Source: Otis tarda
Lineage: Eukaryota; Chordata; Aves; Otidiformes; Otididae
Length of the DNA stretch: 64,000 nucleotides
Reading direction: 5' to 3'
NCBI GenBank assembly: GCA_026413225.1
Contig: CM048554.1
Location: 90,251,963 to 90,315,962 of the forward strand
Shown in pieces: positions 1 to 13,905 of this stretch. The first letter of the stretch is position 1. Each line of letters starts with the position of its first letter. Under the pieces are notes generated by a model that saw only the letters and a list, made by a program, of their open reading frames with translations, had not been told where the DNA came from and did no database searches. Both the position numbers and the translations under genes were made by a program.

Positions 1-1753
1 GCATCATTTACATTTTCAGATGCATGTTTCTGGCTAGAAATATTGCCCCAAAGTACATAGCAGATGACAAAGCCTGGGTGGGATTTTGATATAGCAGATG
101 GGTAAAAAAAATCAGCTAAGTCAGAGACTATTTTTCACTCATTTTAACTAGTTATTCTCATAAGTGGGGAAAAAAGTTTGGCAGAGATCACTCACACGAA
201 TCACTTGGAATTGTTTAAAATCCGAATAATGCTCAGGAACAGTGAACTATTGCTCCAAAATTCATGCCAGAATAAAACGGCCCTTAACGCTGCTGTACTG
301 CTGTGGCAGCTGGATGTGAGCAGCGGTACCATCCTTAACCTACTCAACAGTGACGCTTACGGGTTCTTGCTCCTAGGAAGTGCCGTGACTTGTAATTCTG
401 CCTTCTGCACCACCAAGCTTCCTGCTAATTCAAAGGACTCAGCACAACTCAGCAGGACAAGAAAGGCAGGCTGGTAATGATGCAAGTAAAAATAGCAGCC
501 AGTGATGCCTACGCTCCATTTCGAGCACTCCCTAGTTCACCTGCTCGGTTCTGATTCCCAACAGAGGTAGGAGGCTGTGATGAAAAACACTCACTACCAG
601 GCACCATACCTGCATTTTTAAAATGTAGCACCCCACATCCCCCTCACAGCACAGGGCTCTGTTGAGCCCCCAAACACAACACTGCTCTCCATGCAGCACA
701 AGTGTGGGCCTGGAGATACTGTCACATCCCTGAAGAGAGGACAAGGCCCTGAAGGCACCTGAGCCTCCCTCTGCTGCATCAGCCCCTCATGCTGATGCAG
801 GAAGACAAGGGGACCTTCACAGGGACTGAAGTGGAGTTTGGCAGGTAAAAACAAAAACTTGGTTTTCTTGGGTTGGGAAGGACAGCAAGGTTTGGGTACA
901 AGTGTCCCAGGCAAAAGAAGGCCAACAGTCCTCAAAATTCTCAGATTTTTCTTTTGCTTCTCTCACCAGAAAAGAAAAGCAAAACAAAACATGGGAATTC
1001 AAAAAGTTCCTCTAAAATAACAGGGAAATGAGATAGAGAATTGCCTACATTTTAAGGCTGATCACTGAAGAACAGCTGAAATATCAATATTTGGAATAAA
1101 AATTGATATTGAAATAGGCACTATGGACTAAACTTTCCCCTTTTTCTAACGACCTCAGAAACAAGATACTTTACAAGATGGGTGTTGTCTGTTAAGGAAA
1201 ACCAGGCTCCAGCATTGCCATTTCTTTGTGACTTAGCAGCAAGAAGCCCTCACAGGAGTGAATCACCTGGAGAAGCAATGTAACTGTTTTCCAGCAGAGA
1301 TAACACATGCTAATGGAGCAGAGCTCTCAGTGAAATGCTGAGAGCAGGTTGTATCCCCTGCTTTTATGAAAGATACCTTTCAATCACACAGCTTACTTTC
1401 ATGCTGCTTTAACCGTGGCAGTCAACTAAAAATCATGCAAAATGGATTAGAAGAATAGAGCGGAATAGACCCAGCCTGAGAAGTAACTTTTGAAGTTATG
1501 TGGCAAGAAATGGAAGATGGACAGAACTGTAAATGACAATTGGATTTAAGATTTCAAAGTTGTAGTTATATACGATGAATGCATTTGGAAAATGGAGAAG
1601 ACTTTGAGGCAATCATCTCCCAGAAGAGGGAGAGAACAACCTGGCAAGTGCACAGGTCTGAGAAGGTTACCTGAAGAAGGTCAGTACAGGAGGATACAAA
1701 TAACAAATATCTAAAAGATTTACAAATAGAAAGGAAATTACCCATTCTTATGT

Positions 1754-1947
1754 CTACTGTGAGGAACAGGTTGCCCAGAGAGGTGGTAGATGCTCCATCC
1801 CTCGAAACATTCCAGGACAGGTTGGACAGGGCTCTGAGCAACCTGATCTGGTTGGAGATGTCCCTGCTCCTTGCAGAGGGGTTGGACTAGATGACCTTTA
1901 AAGGTCCCTTCCAACCCGAACTATTCTATGATTCTAAGATTCTAAGG
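1754..1947 (+). mobile_element. CR1 LINE, 3' fragment
   Basis: The sequence runs through the CR1 3' end: GAACAGGTTGCCCAGAGAGG, then the GAGCAACCTGATCTGGTTGG block, the GGACTAGATGACC box, TCCCTTCCAACC and a terminal ATTCTATG/ATTCTAAG repeat. It is a severely 5'-truncated copy of about 190 bp with normal 3'-end orientation on the plus strand. The short ORF on its minus strand is a shadow. Confidence 0.93.
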
Positions 1948-2610
1948 ATGAAGAGCAGGAGCCTTAGTAAGAGGGAGATGGGAAGACGTAGCTGAAATGC
2001 TAGGAGGAGTTTTCCAGACTTGAAGATAACAAAGCCCTGGTGTGAATCGCCTGGGGAGCATGAGGAGTCTCTGGCATTGGAAGGCTTTTAGGTCATTTAG
2101 ACATCTCTTGGATGTGGTTTTGGTATAGCTTAGCCTGTCTGGAGCTGGAGAGTGGATTAAAAGGGGTCGTGAGAGCATATTTCTGCAGCTGTATATTCAT
2201 AAACTTCCCCTTGCTACAATAAAATCTTACTAAGTCTCTAGAAATAAAAAGGCACAAAATTAAATTAATTAGCCATTTAGGAGCCAGTACTTTGTCATTT
2301 AGGATTCCTTGGTAGTTGGATGCAAGAAATGGCACCAAGCCAAAATTTCTCAGATATCCATAACAGAAGATTCACAGTAACAACTGTCAGCAGCAGCCTG
2401 CATGTTCCTGGAAATCGGCCTGCCCAGTACTGCCAGGGATACAGCTGTATCCTGCCTCCATTAGGTGTTTAATTCTGTTATTTAACTTCTGTGTTTTTTG
2501 GACATAAGTGGTCAAATAGAAACTGTGAATAATATTGAAACCTAATTCTTAAACACGGCTGCACTGATGCATGCTGTGTGGAGCATGAAGCATCTTTCCT
2601 AAGCTCACAG

Positions 2611-3104
2611 GAATCATAGAATCATAGGCTTACTGAATTGTTTAGGTTGGAAAAGACCTTTAAGATCACTGAGTCCAATTGTAAACCTAGTACTTAGGTT
2701 TACAACAAGTCCGCCACTAAACCATGTCCCTAAACACCACATCTACACATTTTTTAAACACCTCCAGGGATGGTGACTCAACCACCTCCCTGGGCAGCCT
2801 GTTCCAATGCTTGACAATCCTTTCAGTGAAGAATTTTTCTCTAATATCCAATTTAAACCTCTCCTGTCACAACTTGAGGCCATTTCCTCTCATTCTGTCC
2901 CTTGTTACTTGGGAGAAAAGACCAACATTCACCCCGCTACAACCTGCTTTCAGGTAGTTGTAGAGAGCAATGAGATCTCCCCTCAGGCATCTCTTCTCCA
3001 CACTAAACAACTCCAGTTCCCTCAGTCGTTCTTCATAAGACTTGTTCTCTAGATCCTTCACCAGCTTCGTTGTCCTTCTTTGGACATGCTCCCATCCAGC
3101 TGTT
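2611..3104 (-). mobile_element. CR1 LINE, 3' fragment with degenerate ORF2 end
   Basis: Read on the minus strand, this ends in the CR1 tail (plus-strand ATAGAATCATAG at the left edge) and encodes part of the ORF2 C-terminus with the family blocks [12 protein letters not shown] and [13 protein letters not shown]. The frame is interrupted further on. The same subfamily is found at 29296-29832, with a nearly identical stretch (plus strand: CTCCAGGGATGGTGACTCAA). 5'-truncated. Confidence 0.92.
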
Positions 3105-5726
3105 TTCTTTTGAAGATGAGCGTTTAGAATTTAAATCGTTTACATAATTTTCACTATTTTGCATCTTGTAATAAATCACTGGATTTTCTTAGTGAATTGA
3201 ATAAATCAGCCAAGACTAAATAAATTTCAGCGTTTTCTAAAGATGTTCAGATTAGTTGTTCTGTAGCTGATTTGAAGTAATTAGTCATCCACGCTGTGCT
3301 ATTAGCAGTGAATTCTTATCTTGATATTGAAAAGCAATCCTACTCTACAGTAACAAGTTTGTTTAATTTATAACTTGAAGTTAAACACTCTGTTTTTGGA
3401 AAAAAAAAATCTGATTGTACCTGTTTGGTACAGAAACTCATTTAGATTTTGAAAAAAAGGTATTAGCAAGACTTACTTTTATGCAGTATTGTCCATTTTG
3501 AAATGCAATCAGAAGCTGGCATTTGCTTTTGGGGCCTACCAGAACCCTCATTTTAACCCTTTTTTTCCCCCATAAAGCTGCCCAGGAGAGAAGGAGATGG
3601 CTTGCCCTATAACTTTGAACTCATTGATCAATGATTCAAGCTACTTTGAGAGGGAAAAGGGTAGTGTTTTTTTTTTTTAATTTTGCACAGTTAAAGGCAA
3701 GGGAGCAGCAATGCCCCTGCTGAAGAGAGAGAGACCCCATTTCACTCTTTATCCTCTGCATCAGAGACTTGGCAGGGGAAAGGCCTGAGCACACGTGTGC
3801 AACACAGAGGACATGGGAAGGAGATTACGTTAGTTCTGCTACAGTGAAATTACATAGATCTGCTGCAAAGTCCATTTGTCCTCCTTCTCTTGTCTTCTAA
3901 AAGCATGGCTAACTCAGAGATTTTATGTTCAACCTTGTGCATAGCTTTAATATGAAGAAGAGGTTTCTGCAACAGTGGGGACAGGAATCTGGAAGTGTAT
4001 TTCAAAACATTAAAACCAATTGTGATAACCAACATTATCAAATGCAACCTGCTACAGTAATTATAGAGGAAGTGCTTGAAGTGCATACTTTGGCTTTAAG
4101 TCCCTTATTATCTTATAAGCTAGAAATTACAAATCTGTTTAGAAACAACACAATGTTCTATGGAGGAGAGACACAAGTGTCCCATGATGTACAACGACTC
4201 CGCACACACCTCTTGTCTAACAATGTCACCACGCAGGCGAGCAGAAAGCACATTCTGTTAGACTGGAAACTGTAAATGTGTACACTAATTAACATTTTCT
4301 TCAGAAATTCATCCAAGCTGGGAAGACTTTCCCAACTTCCCTGTCTTCTGGAAATGGTTTTGGACATTGCCAGTATATTGCCTTTTGCCACTGCAGTTTT
4401 ACTCTGTTTCAATAACTGATCTGAATGCTAACGAACACCCAATGGCTGCTTCTTCTACTGCTGGAGAAAAGTAATCTCATCAAATTTTAGCTATCAGATA
4501 TTCAAATAAGCTTTACTAAGTAAGAAACAGAACAACTGTCTGATTTTCTTTTTTTTTTTACTGTTGAATTTCCTGTTGATGCCAGGAAAGTACAAAGATT
4601 AGTAACATCAAGCTGGAAACACAAAGCTGCTAAATGGTTTGACGAAGGCTAGGAGAGAAGCGAAAACACAAACATTATTTGAGAAAGTATATAAAAAATA
4701 GACAGCAATGTTCAGCTTTGGTCATTAAATTAGAAATTAGAAATGATAAATTATTGAAATGAAGCTTTATCAGAATTTAAATGAACTAGCCTTCTGGACA
4801 TATAATGCTTTCTTCTCAGTGGATATTTAGGAAGGATATCACTAAACAAGTCAAAACTGTGAGTCCACATCAGGACTTAGAAACCTGAATATCAGTGAAA
4901 ACCTGTAGTTAAAAATAAAAGAATAAATAGAACAAATCCATGTGCTTCTGTCCAAGTGTGAATGTTGCCGTTTAAAATTAACTCAAGGTCAGTATATAGC
5001 TGGTAAAAATCAATGATTCCCATCACGCCAGGTTTTTTAGGAGAAATCTGTGTCCATTTGTAATGGGAATCTTTGGGGGATCACAAGGAGTGCACGCTAG
5101 CGCAGTCTGGTCCACCACATATAATACTAAAGTGCTGGAAAGGAAGGACTAACGGTCCTTGAGAAGAAAAGGTTGGAGAGGAGCAGGCTGTGTGGGAGCA
5201 GGGATGGTGGTGAGGACAGAATTTCAGAATAGCCAGAGGTCCATTTAAGCACCAGAAGTCATAGCAAATGGATATTCCTGCCTGCTGAGAAATGCTGAAC
5301 CTCCCCAATGGATGCACCTATAGGTTTTCCCCAGAGGGATCTATAAGAAGCTGTGTTCTGTAGTGATGACTGGGCAAGCTGACAAAAGGGGAAGGACTGA
5401 AATTTGCTACCGGCACAAACAGTTCAGTCTCTTTCCAAAGATAAACAGGGTAAGACATAGCAATGTTTTTAAATTAGGAAGGAACTTGTAATTCCAGTAA
5501 AACGGTGAATAAATTTTGCCCAAATCTTTACACAATCCAGCTTAAAAACAAATTCAAGCATTCCTCGGGCCTAACATATGGAAATCTGTCCTCGTTCTCC
5601 ACTTCCCACGCATGCTGGTTTCTCATTTCTGTGTGAGATGAGAAACAGAGTATGACTTCGTTTTACAAGCACATGTATTATTTTTTTTTCCTTAGGATAA
5701 ACTGAGAGACTTGGTAGGGTAAAGAC

Positions 5727-6035
5727 TTAGCAACGATCCTTCAAAACATCATACATCATCACCCTCTGATGAAGTAGGTGATCTCCAAAAATCATAATTG
5801 CATGATAGACTTGCTTCTTGCAAAGCTTCTGACTCCTCAAGCCGGAAGTCTGTGCCACTCTTCCCTTTCTCCAGTTAATTTTCTGTCCCCCCATTCTGTC
5901 ATAATTCACTGAGGTCCACACTGCAAACAGGATCAGGAAGATGAGGAACATCAATGTTGCTGAAGTGGCAACAAACTGCAGTGTCTGGGGATGGAGAAAC
6001 CAAGAAGGGGAAAAAGTGGCCTCAGGCAAAGACAT
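5727..6035 (-). other. Unrecognised minus-strand ORF with one strongly hydrophobic segment
   Basis: 102-codon frame containing a hydrophobic run of about 23 residues (FVATSATLMFLIFLILFAVW) followed by polar and basic sequence, as in a single-pass membrane protein. A CTCCATCCCCAG acceptor-like sequence sits just before the ACACTGCAG codons of the segment. No convincing donor, partner exon or known family was seen, so this may be chance. Confidence 0.15.
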
Positions 6036-6699
6036 TTGGGTGGGAATTTCTCAAGCCAGCATCATAGTGAAAGAAAATTCATCTTATATAAAACACTATG
6101 AGATGGTAACAAACACCAGAAGGTCCTTGAAAAGCCACAGTAGTGTGGTGATCATCCACTCATGGTCAGGGCAACAGGCATACCTAACAGTCTCATTCCA
6201 CTGATCTCCCACAAGTGTGAAGTTTGTACCTCTATAGTAACATGTGTTCCCTGCAGAGAATTATAACAAATATAGATGGAAGAATGTTTAAATTTATTTA
6301 AGGGGGCAAAACCACTTCAAAGACGGGGAAAAAAAGAGTCTAAATTGGGAAATATTTCTGCAGAGAAATTCTAGTCCATTTTTACCAACTTCACACAAAA
6401 ATAAAGTATACATGAAGGAAGAAATTCCAGCTGTCTTCTAGTTCCTTTCTTTCATCCCAGAAAAACTATGTTAAGCATAAAGAATGATAACAGAACACGG
6501 AACCTTTAAAATGGTAACAGCTTGCTGCTTCTGCAAGACGTTCTAAAGGAGTGACGAGTCATCTTAAATGCTCACATACAAATATTTGCCCACATGTTGC
6601 CAATTTAAAATAAATGCAATGTAGAGTATATTAATAATACAAAATTATTATAGAACATCATGCAGAATTACCGGGGAAAAAGTAGAAGATTTTGTTAAG

Positions 6700-7338
6700 G
6701 TTAAATGCAGATGGTCCCTGTGGGAATACAGCACAGATGGAAAGAGAGGTGGTCAGTTAAACCCCTCCAGAGCTGGATCCAGTGAGGGACATGAAGAGAA
6801 TGGCTTCTACAAGTGTATTAGCAGCAAAAGAAAGACAGGGCAAATGTGGGCCTGCTGATTAATCTGACAGGAGACCTGGTGATAAAGGACATGGAAAAAG
6901 CCAAGGTTAGTGGCTTCTTTCTGCAGTCTTTGTTGTTAAAACCAGCCTTCAGGAATCACAGGTCCCTGAGGCCAATGGCAAAGGCTGGAGCAAGGAAGAC
7001 TTACCCTCCTCTGTGAAGGAGGATCAGGTTAGGAAACACATGAAGAAACTGGACATATATAGTCCATAGGACCTGATGGGACACAGACAGGAGTGCTGAG
7101 GGCACCCGCCAATGTAATTGCAAGGTCAGCCTTGACCATCTTGGGAATATCATGGCAAGTGGGAGAGGTTTCTGACGACTGGAAGAAGACAAATGTTGGT
7201 ACTGTCTTCAAGAAGGGCAGGAAGGAGAATCCAGGGAACTACAGACATGTTAACACCACCTCAGTCCCTAGGAAGGTGATGGAAAAAGCCAAGGTACTCA
7301 ATGCCTTCTTTGCCTTGATCTTTCCCAGTAAAACCATT
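6700..7338 (+). mobile_element. CR1 LINE, internal ORF2 fragment (reverse transcriptase part), rearranged
   Basis: Plus-strand sequence resembles the middle of CR1 ORF2, leading into the reverse transcriptase domain: remnants of a GPDGxH-like stretch near 7070-7100, GEVSDDWKKTNVGTVFKKG at about 7160-7215 and NPGNYRHVN at about 7230-7255. These match the conserved PEDWKKANVTPVFKKG and PGNYRPVS blocks of CR1 RT. The copy has stops and frameshifts and no CR1 3' end. Near 7279 the order jumps back to a more 5' CR1 segment also present at 6891 (see findings). Confidence 0.85.
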
Positions 7339-9609
7339 CTTTGAGAAGCCCAGGATTGGATGTGGTTTCCTCCTGGAAAGAAAAAGGAAGTATAAAAGAC
7401 CTAATATTACACCAGGTAAATGGTCACTATAACATCCACATCTGAGGTATAAACAAATATTTAAAGTAAGGAAATAAAAGATTGTGTAATGGCAACTTTT
7501 TGATGATAATTTGAACAAGCATGCGATGGTATCATATCGCACTACACTTTCAACATAGAGGCGTAACTCTATCCCCCTCCCCAGCCAGGCCAGTCCCCTT
7601 GATTGTATCACACTCATATTTATAACTATATTGAAAATGTGAATGTAATATAATGCATAGGAGCCTTTGGCCTTCATGGCATTCTATGAGAGCCATGGAA
7701 AAGTCATTTCTGCTCTTTGTTTGAATTCAGTGTTGTTAGTACTGCTGGAAAACGCACCTTTTCTTCCTGCAACCGTTATTTGCCCTTTGCCTATTTTGTC
7801 AAACTCACCAAATTAGCAATAGATTATCATCATTGTCACACATGCTCATGCAGGCAAGAGAGCCACTCATCCCTGATGCAGTGGCAGTAATTTTGAGCTG
7901 GGCCAGCACACCGTCTTTGCACAATCTGAGACCCTCCAAAATCTGTGTGGACTGAGATGACTCCCTGGGCAAGGTCAGCAGGATCTCAGCCGCCTGTTTC
8001 CCAACCAGCTTAACCCAGTAAGCAGATTACTGGTGCACTTGGAGAGTTTCTGATTGCTTAACCCAATGAGAGCCTTTCTGTATTTTGCACTCCCAGCCCC
8101 GTGTCGATGTGCAATACCGCAGAGCCTGTTGCGTTCTTGGTGAGATGATGCTCAGCGCTCAACCATTATCTGTCAGAACAGATGGTTAATAGGGAACATT
8201 CCCACGTTGTTAGTTTATCAGCCAGCTCATAAATGATGAACGTTACAGTGTCACTTTCTAAATGTGTACATGTTTCATCATCACTCATCATAAAGAGGAA
8301 AAGCCAAGCTAACTATGTATCTGTCAACAAATATTTCACCTTAACTGTGCGGGTATTAAGAAATGCCTGTTGAATGTAAACATTTTTTTTTCAGCAACAA
8401 GAATGATGGTCAAAACACCATGCAAAGTATGTCTTTTTTTTAGAATAGGTGATATTAATTTTAAAATTATATTTCTTTTTTAGCATGAGTAATCACTATG
8501 ATTTTTCCAGAGATTGGCTGTGGTTTTATTTATCTGTTTATGAGACTGAAAGCTGTAAGGGGAAACTAACGTTCTGGCATATCACACCTTCGTCATTTCC
8601 AAAGGGTCCCAGCTCCGCCACGTCTCCCTGTGCCCTTCCATGCCAAGTGTTACCGCGGTGCAGTTCCACCCTTCTTTGCTCTACCCTCCCACACATGTCT
8701 TTGGACAGAGACCTGATGGAGACTCTGGTGAGTTATCCAAGAGGTTTCCTCCAGCATCCTGGCTTGGGATGTGCCCATCAGCTTCAGCACTGCCTGTAGG
8801 CATCTGCCTCCTGCTGTTCACTGGCAGTTTTCATGACTTGTTCTCAGTTTTTTTCAATTTCTGCTCTCCTTTTCATCACCTTTCCCTCCCTTTCTCCACC
8901 CAGTCTCCTCCCAAACAAATCATCCTGTTATCCCTGTTGTGCTACATCCATTTCCAAATTTGGTATTTGTCCTGCCATTACATATGCAATCTCAGCATTA
9001 CATGGCATTAATGACACAGTTTCCTAGGTACAGCTCCATTCCCCAAAAGAGCCTCCAAACTTCCCAGCTCCAAACTATCTGGTTCATACTGGTTCGGTTT
9101 TCTTACCTTACATGCTTTCTGAGACACGCCATCCTGTTTGTGTCTTGATTCCTCTACTCAGCTCCAGGTAAGTTCAAGCACCAGCCAGGTGTCAAAGCTC
9201 ATCCTGTAACACATTTTTCTCACTCTGTTTTTGTGCTTACAGTGCACCCTGCTCTCCCTTTGCTACTCAGTCGCAAATCATTGGCCTGGATGTGTTCCTG
9301 GGACACCATCCCACGTCCCACGGAGGCACCATCTCAACGCTGCCCAGATCCTCTGCAACTCAGTGCCCTACAGCGATGCTTTCCCAGTGTTGGAGGGACA
9401 CCCAGACCGAGCGCAGCATCGGTCCAGGCACTGCAGCAGGGGTAGGGCAACGAGGCAGATGCAGCCTTGTATTGACTGAGAGCTATACAAAATGTATCTG
9501 GGACTCAGGTCTGCCTGGATCTGTCACTGCTGGAGAGGGTTGATTTCCTCTGAGGTTTGCACTTGAGCAGATGTGTGAGCTGCTGCTTCATTTCAGGGAG
9601 GAAACACTC

Positions 9610-9628
9610 TTTTTTTTTTTTTTTTTTT
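9610..9628. repeat. Poly-T run
   Basis: Nineteen T in a row after GGAAACACTC, in the intergenic part. No element body identified beside it. Confidence 0.85.
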
Positions 9629-12600
9629 GTGGAGGATACACCTTTGATGAGAAGTGGCCAAGCCTGGGTTTGGCTAAAAAGAGGAGAGAAAAACCAAAAC
9701 ATTTTTCTGCTTTACTTGACATCTGATGGGACTAATGCAATTTTCCTTTATAAGTATCTGAGAAAGATACTTTCTATTTCTTCATATATTTTTCCTCAGA
9801 GGTGATAAATCACTTATTGTAGTAATTTTAGTAGGAGCACAAGCTTTAGGTGACCTCTCTTTGTCCTTGCAGCCAGCCAGCTACCTTCTCAGAGGGGTAA
9901 TGCCACTGACTGTGAATTCAAGATAAGTAATTATGTGAAGCTGAAAATAAAGTGTTATGACAGGACAGCTGATGAAAGGGTAGAGGAAAATACATGAGAA
10001 AGCGGGTCTTCCTTTGAAAAAAAAAGTGCACTGAGAAAAAAACAGGCAGTGGTATTTCACCTCCCAAACGAACAAGACTTTATTTCTGTGCATCATCATT
10101 CATAAAACACTTTATGAAGGGAGTTGGCCACTGGGAAAGGAGTTGCTTGCTCCATTGCTTGATCCTCCTTCCCAACAGCTAAACCAGACAAAATGCCAGT
10201 TGAGTAGAAAGGTTTGCGAGTGTTGTCCATATAATTTTTTTTTCCTACAATCTTGTGTCAATAAAGACTTGCTTATGTTCTTACCCGATCTCAATTTCAT
10301 AGGAAACATTTTTAAAGATTATGACTGCTCATGTCAGTGTTATTTCTGCTAAGCACTGTGCCTCTCCTGCTCCTTCCTGCTGCTGCTGCCGCTGCATCCC
10401 CAGTAATCTCCTCAAAAAGAAGGTCATTCTGTATTGTTTCTAGTTCAGTAATTTACTGTGGTAACAAGCCATTTACAACGGTAGTATTTATAGAGGTAGT
10501 TAGAAGAAGGAGATTAATTAAAGGTCGTTTTGAAAAGAAGATGGTCCCATTGCTTTGAAAAATAAAATAAAGACCACACCGCTGTAGCCGCTTTGGAAGG
10601 TTTCCTTCCACTTTTAAAGCAGATGTCTCTGATGTTTAATTATGAATAAACTGGAATAGCTGGATGCTATGGGAAATCTTCTGTAAAGGCAGATGTCAGC
10701 CAAATCATTCTGGTTCATACAAAGCACTTGTAAACTCCAGAGGGTTATGGCCTCTTTTAGTTAAACTACACAGAGTCTCTAACATATACTGCTTGCTGTT
10801 CATTAAATGATGTTCCTTAAAAGCAGCTTCTTAGTGAACATTGACATCATCCTGTTCCCTGGCTCTGTGGTCCTTCCCTCAAGAACAGTTCAAGGATGTT
10901 CTGCTCTTTTTTGTTATGCGAAACCAGGCACAACCCTGCCTTATTAGCAAAAAGTGTATTTTCAGTCAAAAAGAAACCCAGCCCTTTGCAGAGGGAAGTG
11001 TGCTCATGATGTATTTTTTTAGCACTCAGAAGGTGGGACCTTTGTTGCCCGCAGATGATGCCATGACCTGTGTTTTGCGCGTGGTAGTGCATTGCCCGTT
11101 CTGGTGTTAAGATGTTCTCGTTCACTGTGTGGTGAGGATCTGTGATTCCAGGTGCTATGGGGAGATACTTCTGTGTCTGGCAAGAGTGGACTTTGCTGCC
11201 AAATACCCTTCCTTAGACCACCTTTGTTTTTCACAGGTGTTTATTTGAAGAAGAGAATGATACACAGCACATATTTATGAACCATCTTTGAGTTATAGGT
11301 ATGCCAGTTAAAACAAATACTGAATATTTTCTGAACTTACATAGAAGAGTTCTATGATAACTATTTCTTGTGTTCAATGTAATGTAAACATGCAGGTTTG
11401 GAGAAAATCTTGAGCAAAGCTGAGACTCAAAATTCTTGTAAGACCAAATTTGTCTTTGATTTGCCTTTCATTTTATGCTGAAATACTGTTTTTCTCTAAA
11501 AGATAACCTCTGCTAAATGACCTCAAGTAGAGTTCCTCTCATTTCCCTTCATCCCCAAAATCTTGCCTCACAGTGACTATATTAAAGTTTGGGCATCATA
11601 GTAGAACAAGCAGGAAGAAAATGCATCCCTGGGAGCTGTGGCAGCTGATGCATCAGAGATGGGCATGGGATAAAATATGAACATGAGTTATCTTCTCCAC
11701 AAAAGAAAGGATTTGGGTCCAGACTTACGTATGCAAATGCCTGCACTCAGGCAGCTGAACTGAGCCTTCCTTAGATGTCCATTTGCAGTAATGGGAACTT
11801 TGATAGCTTGCTCACATAAGAACATGCATTTAGATGTCTTAAATGGAGCTAAATTGCATCCCTTTTCTTGTAAGTTTTCTAAACTGGATAAAAAACCACA
11901 AAGCCAAAGGCTGGATTCAGTTGTTGGGCTGTAATTAACGTCAATAGAACGATGACGTATTTATTCAGCGATAAAGACAACTGATGAGGTAAAGGGGTTG
12001 AGAAGGTATTTATGGAGTTGCTATGATCTTGATGACATCGTTATTGTTGAAAGGCTGTAATTAATATTTAAACAATTTTAAATTGTGCCACTTAATGTCT
12101 TGCAGCTGCTAAGACCACAGTTTGCTTTAACAGAACTTATAGTTTAGGTGGCTTGAGTTGTAAGAAAGAAAATGTACCTGTAACATCTGTTGGTCACTTT
12201 GACTGTCCAGCCAAGCAAGCACGCAGGGACATCATTGCCAGCAAGCTTCTGCTTTCTGTAAGTGCTTCTTTGAATCCAGCTAGGATTAGAAGGAGGACTA
12301 ACTTTACCCCACAAATTTTGCTGAACTTGCATCACTCTATATAATTTTTGTCCAACTGCTCAGAAACGCACCTACCAGAAGCAGCACATTTTAACAGGAG
12401 TCAGTCTAACCTAAGCCTAATTTGCTGACTGACAACAGCAGCACTGAAATTCTCAGAGGGTGGTTTTGGGTTTTTTTTTTTTCCCTATTTCTGTGTGCCT
12501 GTGCAAGGAGAGGCATTTTGCTCCGGGTCTTCCCTGGCACCGCAAAGCTCCTGTCAGCCTCAGTGAAACAGCTGCTTCCCTGGAGAAACCACTCCTAGGT

Positions 12601-13644
12601 AGGTAGATACTGCTGTGCAGCATCAGCTCTTGTAAAACTGCTTTAAAAATTGATTTTTTATTTTAAAAAATGCTTGTGGTAAGTATTTCACTCTGCATGT
12701 ATTTATTAAGCTATATTTCAGCTTTTCTTTAATCTATTTCTAGGCAAAGTAAGGATGAAAACAGGGCTTTATATAACCCTGATTAAAGCATCTGTCAAGT
12801 AATGAGAAAGAAATAAGTACCAGAGACTTGTTAATAAAACAGTAAAAATATCTAGAGTTGCAGCATTGCAATGAGGGAGCCTGTCGCTCTACTTAAACCA
12901 TCTGCTTTTAAAATTGATTTCCTTTAGCAACCGGCTTAAGCGCTGGGGCATCCCTGCGTGGCATTGAGCTGAGCCCCCTGGACTCGCCTCAGTCAGTCTT
13001 CTGCAGGCACCATCCTCTGCGCCGGGTGTCTCAGGTGGTGTAAAATGGCCCCCAAAGTCATTGTCCTCATGCAAGAGTGCTCTGAAGAGGTTGCCCCAGT
13101 GCCAGGGGAGTGTTGTCCCCTGAGAAGGGGGCATTTGTGCCTCCTCTCTACATCTCCTTCACCAAGGTCCATGCTGAAACCATACCTGACAGCCCCACAT
13201 TTGGGGAACTGGGGAGCAGGACTAAAGTAACCTTTCTCTTTCCATCCGCTGCCAAAATTTCCCTTGGTCTAAGGATAGCCATTACCAGCTTGTCCATAAA
13301 GTGAAACTGCTAAAGAGTTGGGAGTTTTGTCTCAGGGCACAACTGGAAGAATTTTACAATCTTAAAGCTTTGTGAAGCAGTCAATCCCTGTGTCATCCAG
13401 CTCTGCTGAAACATCACTGGATGTCCACTGCCCAATTTATTTTGAACACACAACACACTGTCATTGCAGATTAAGTTTTTCCCCCTTTTTTGTCAGTTGT
13501 GCTTGTCTGCTGTTGCTGGAGTGGTGTGCAGTGGCAGTGGAAGGGCCATCTGTAACACCACAGGCACGAGGATCGTGCTCACTGAAGACCTCTCTCTCTC
13601 TTTAATTGACTTTCCCACTTCGTTTCTGGAAATCTGGTTTTTAT

Positions 13645-13905
13645 GGGGTAATGGTTTTAAAATAGAGGGAGGTAGATTCAGATTAGACATTAGGAAAAAA
13701 TTTTTTTACTGTGAGGGTGGTGAAACACTGGAACAGGTTGCCCAGAGAGGTGGTGGATGCCCCATTCCTGGAAACATTAAAGGCCAGATCAGATGAGGCT
13801 CTGAGCAACCTGATCTGGTTGGAGATGTCCCTGCTTCTTGCAGGGGGGTTGGACTAGATGACCTTTAAAGGTCCCTTCCAACCCTAATGATTCTGTGATT
13901 CATGA
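13645..13905 (+). mobile_element. CR1 LINE, 3' fragment
   Basis: Starts at GGTAATGGTTTTAAAATAGA and proceeds through the usual CR1 ORF2 end (FRLDIRKKFF, EQVAQRGG), the GGTTGGAGATGTCCCTGC block, GGACTAGATGACC, TCCCTTCCAACC and an ATTCTGTGATTC tail. About 260 bp, plus orientation. Close in subfamily to the copies at 1754 and 60577. Confidence 0.93.
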
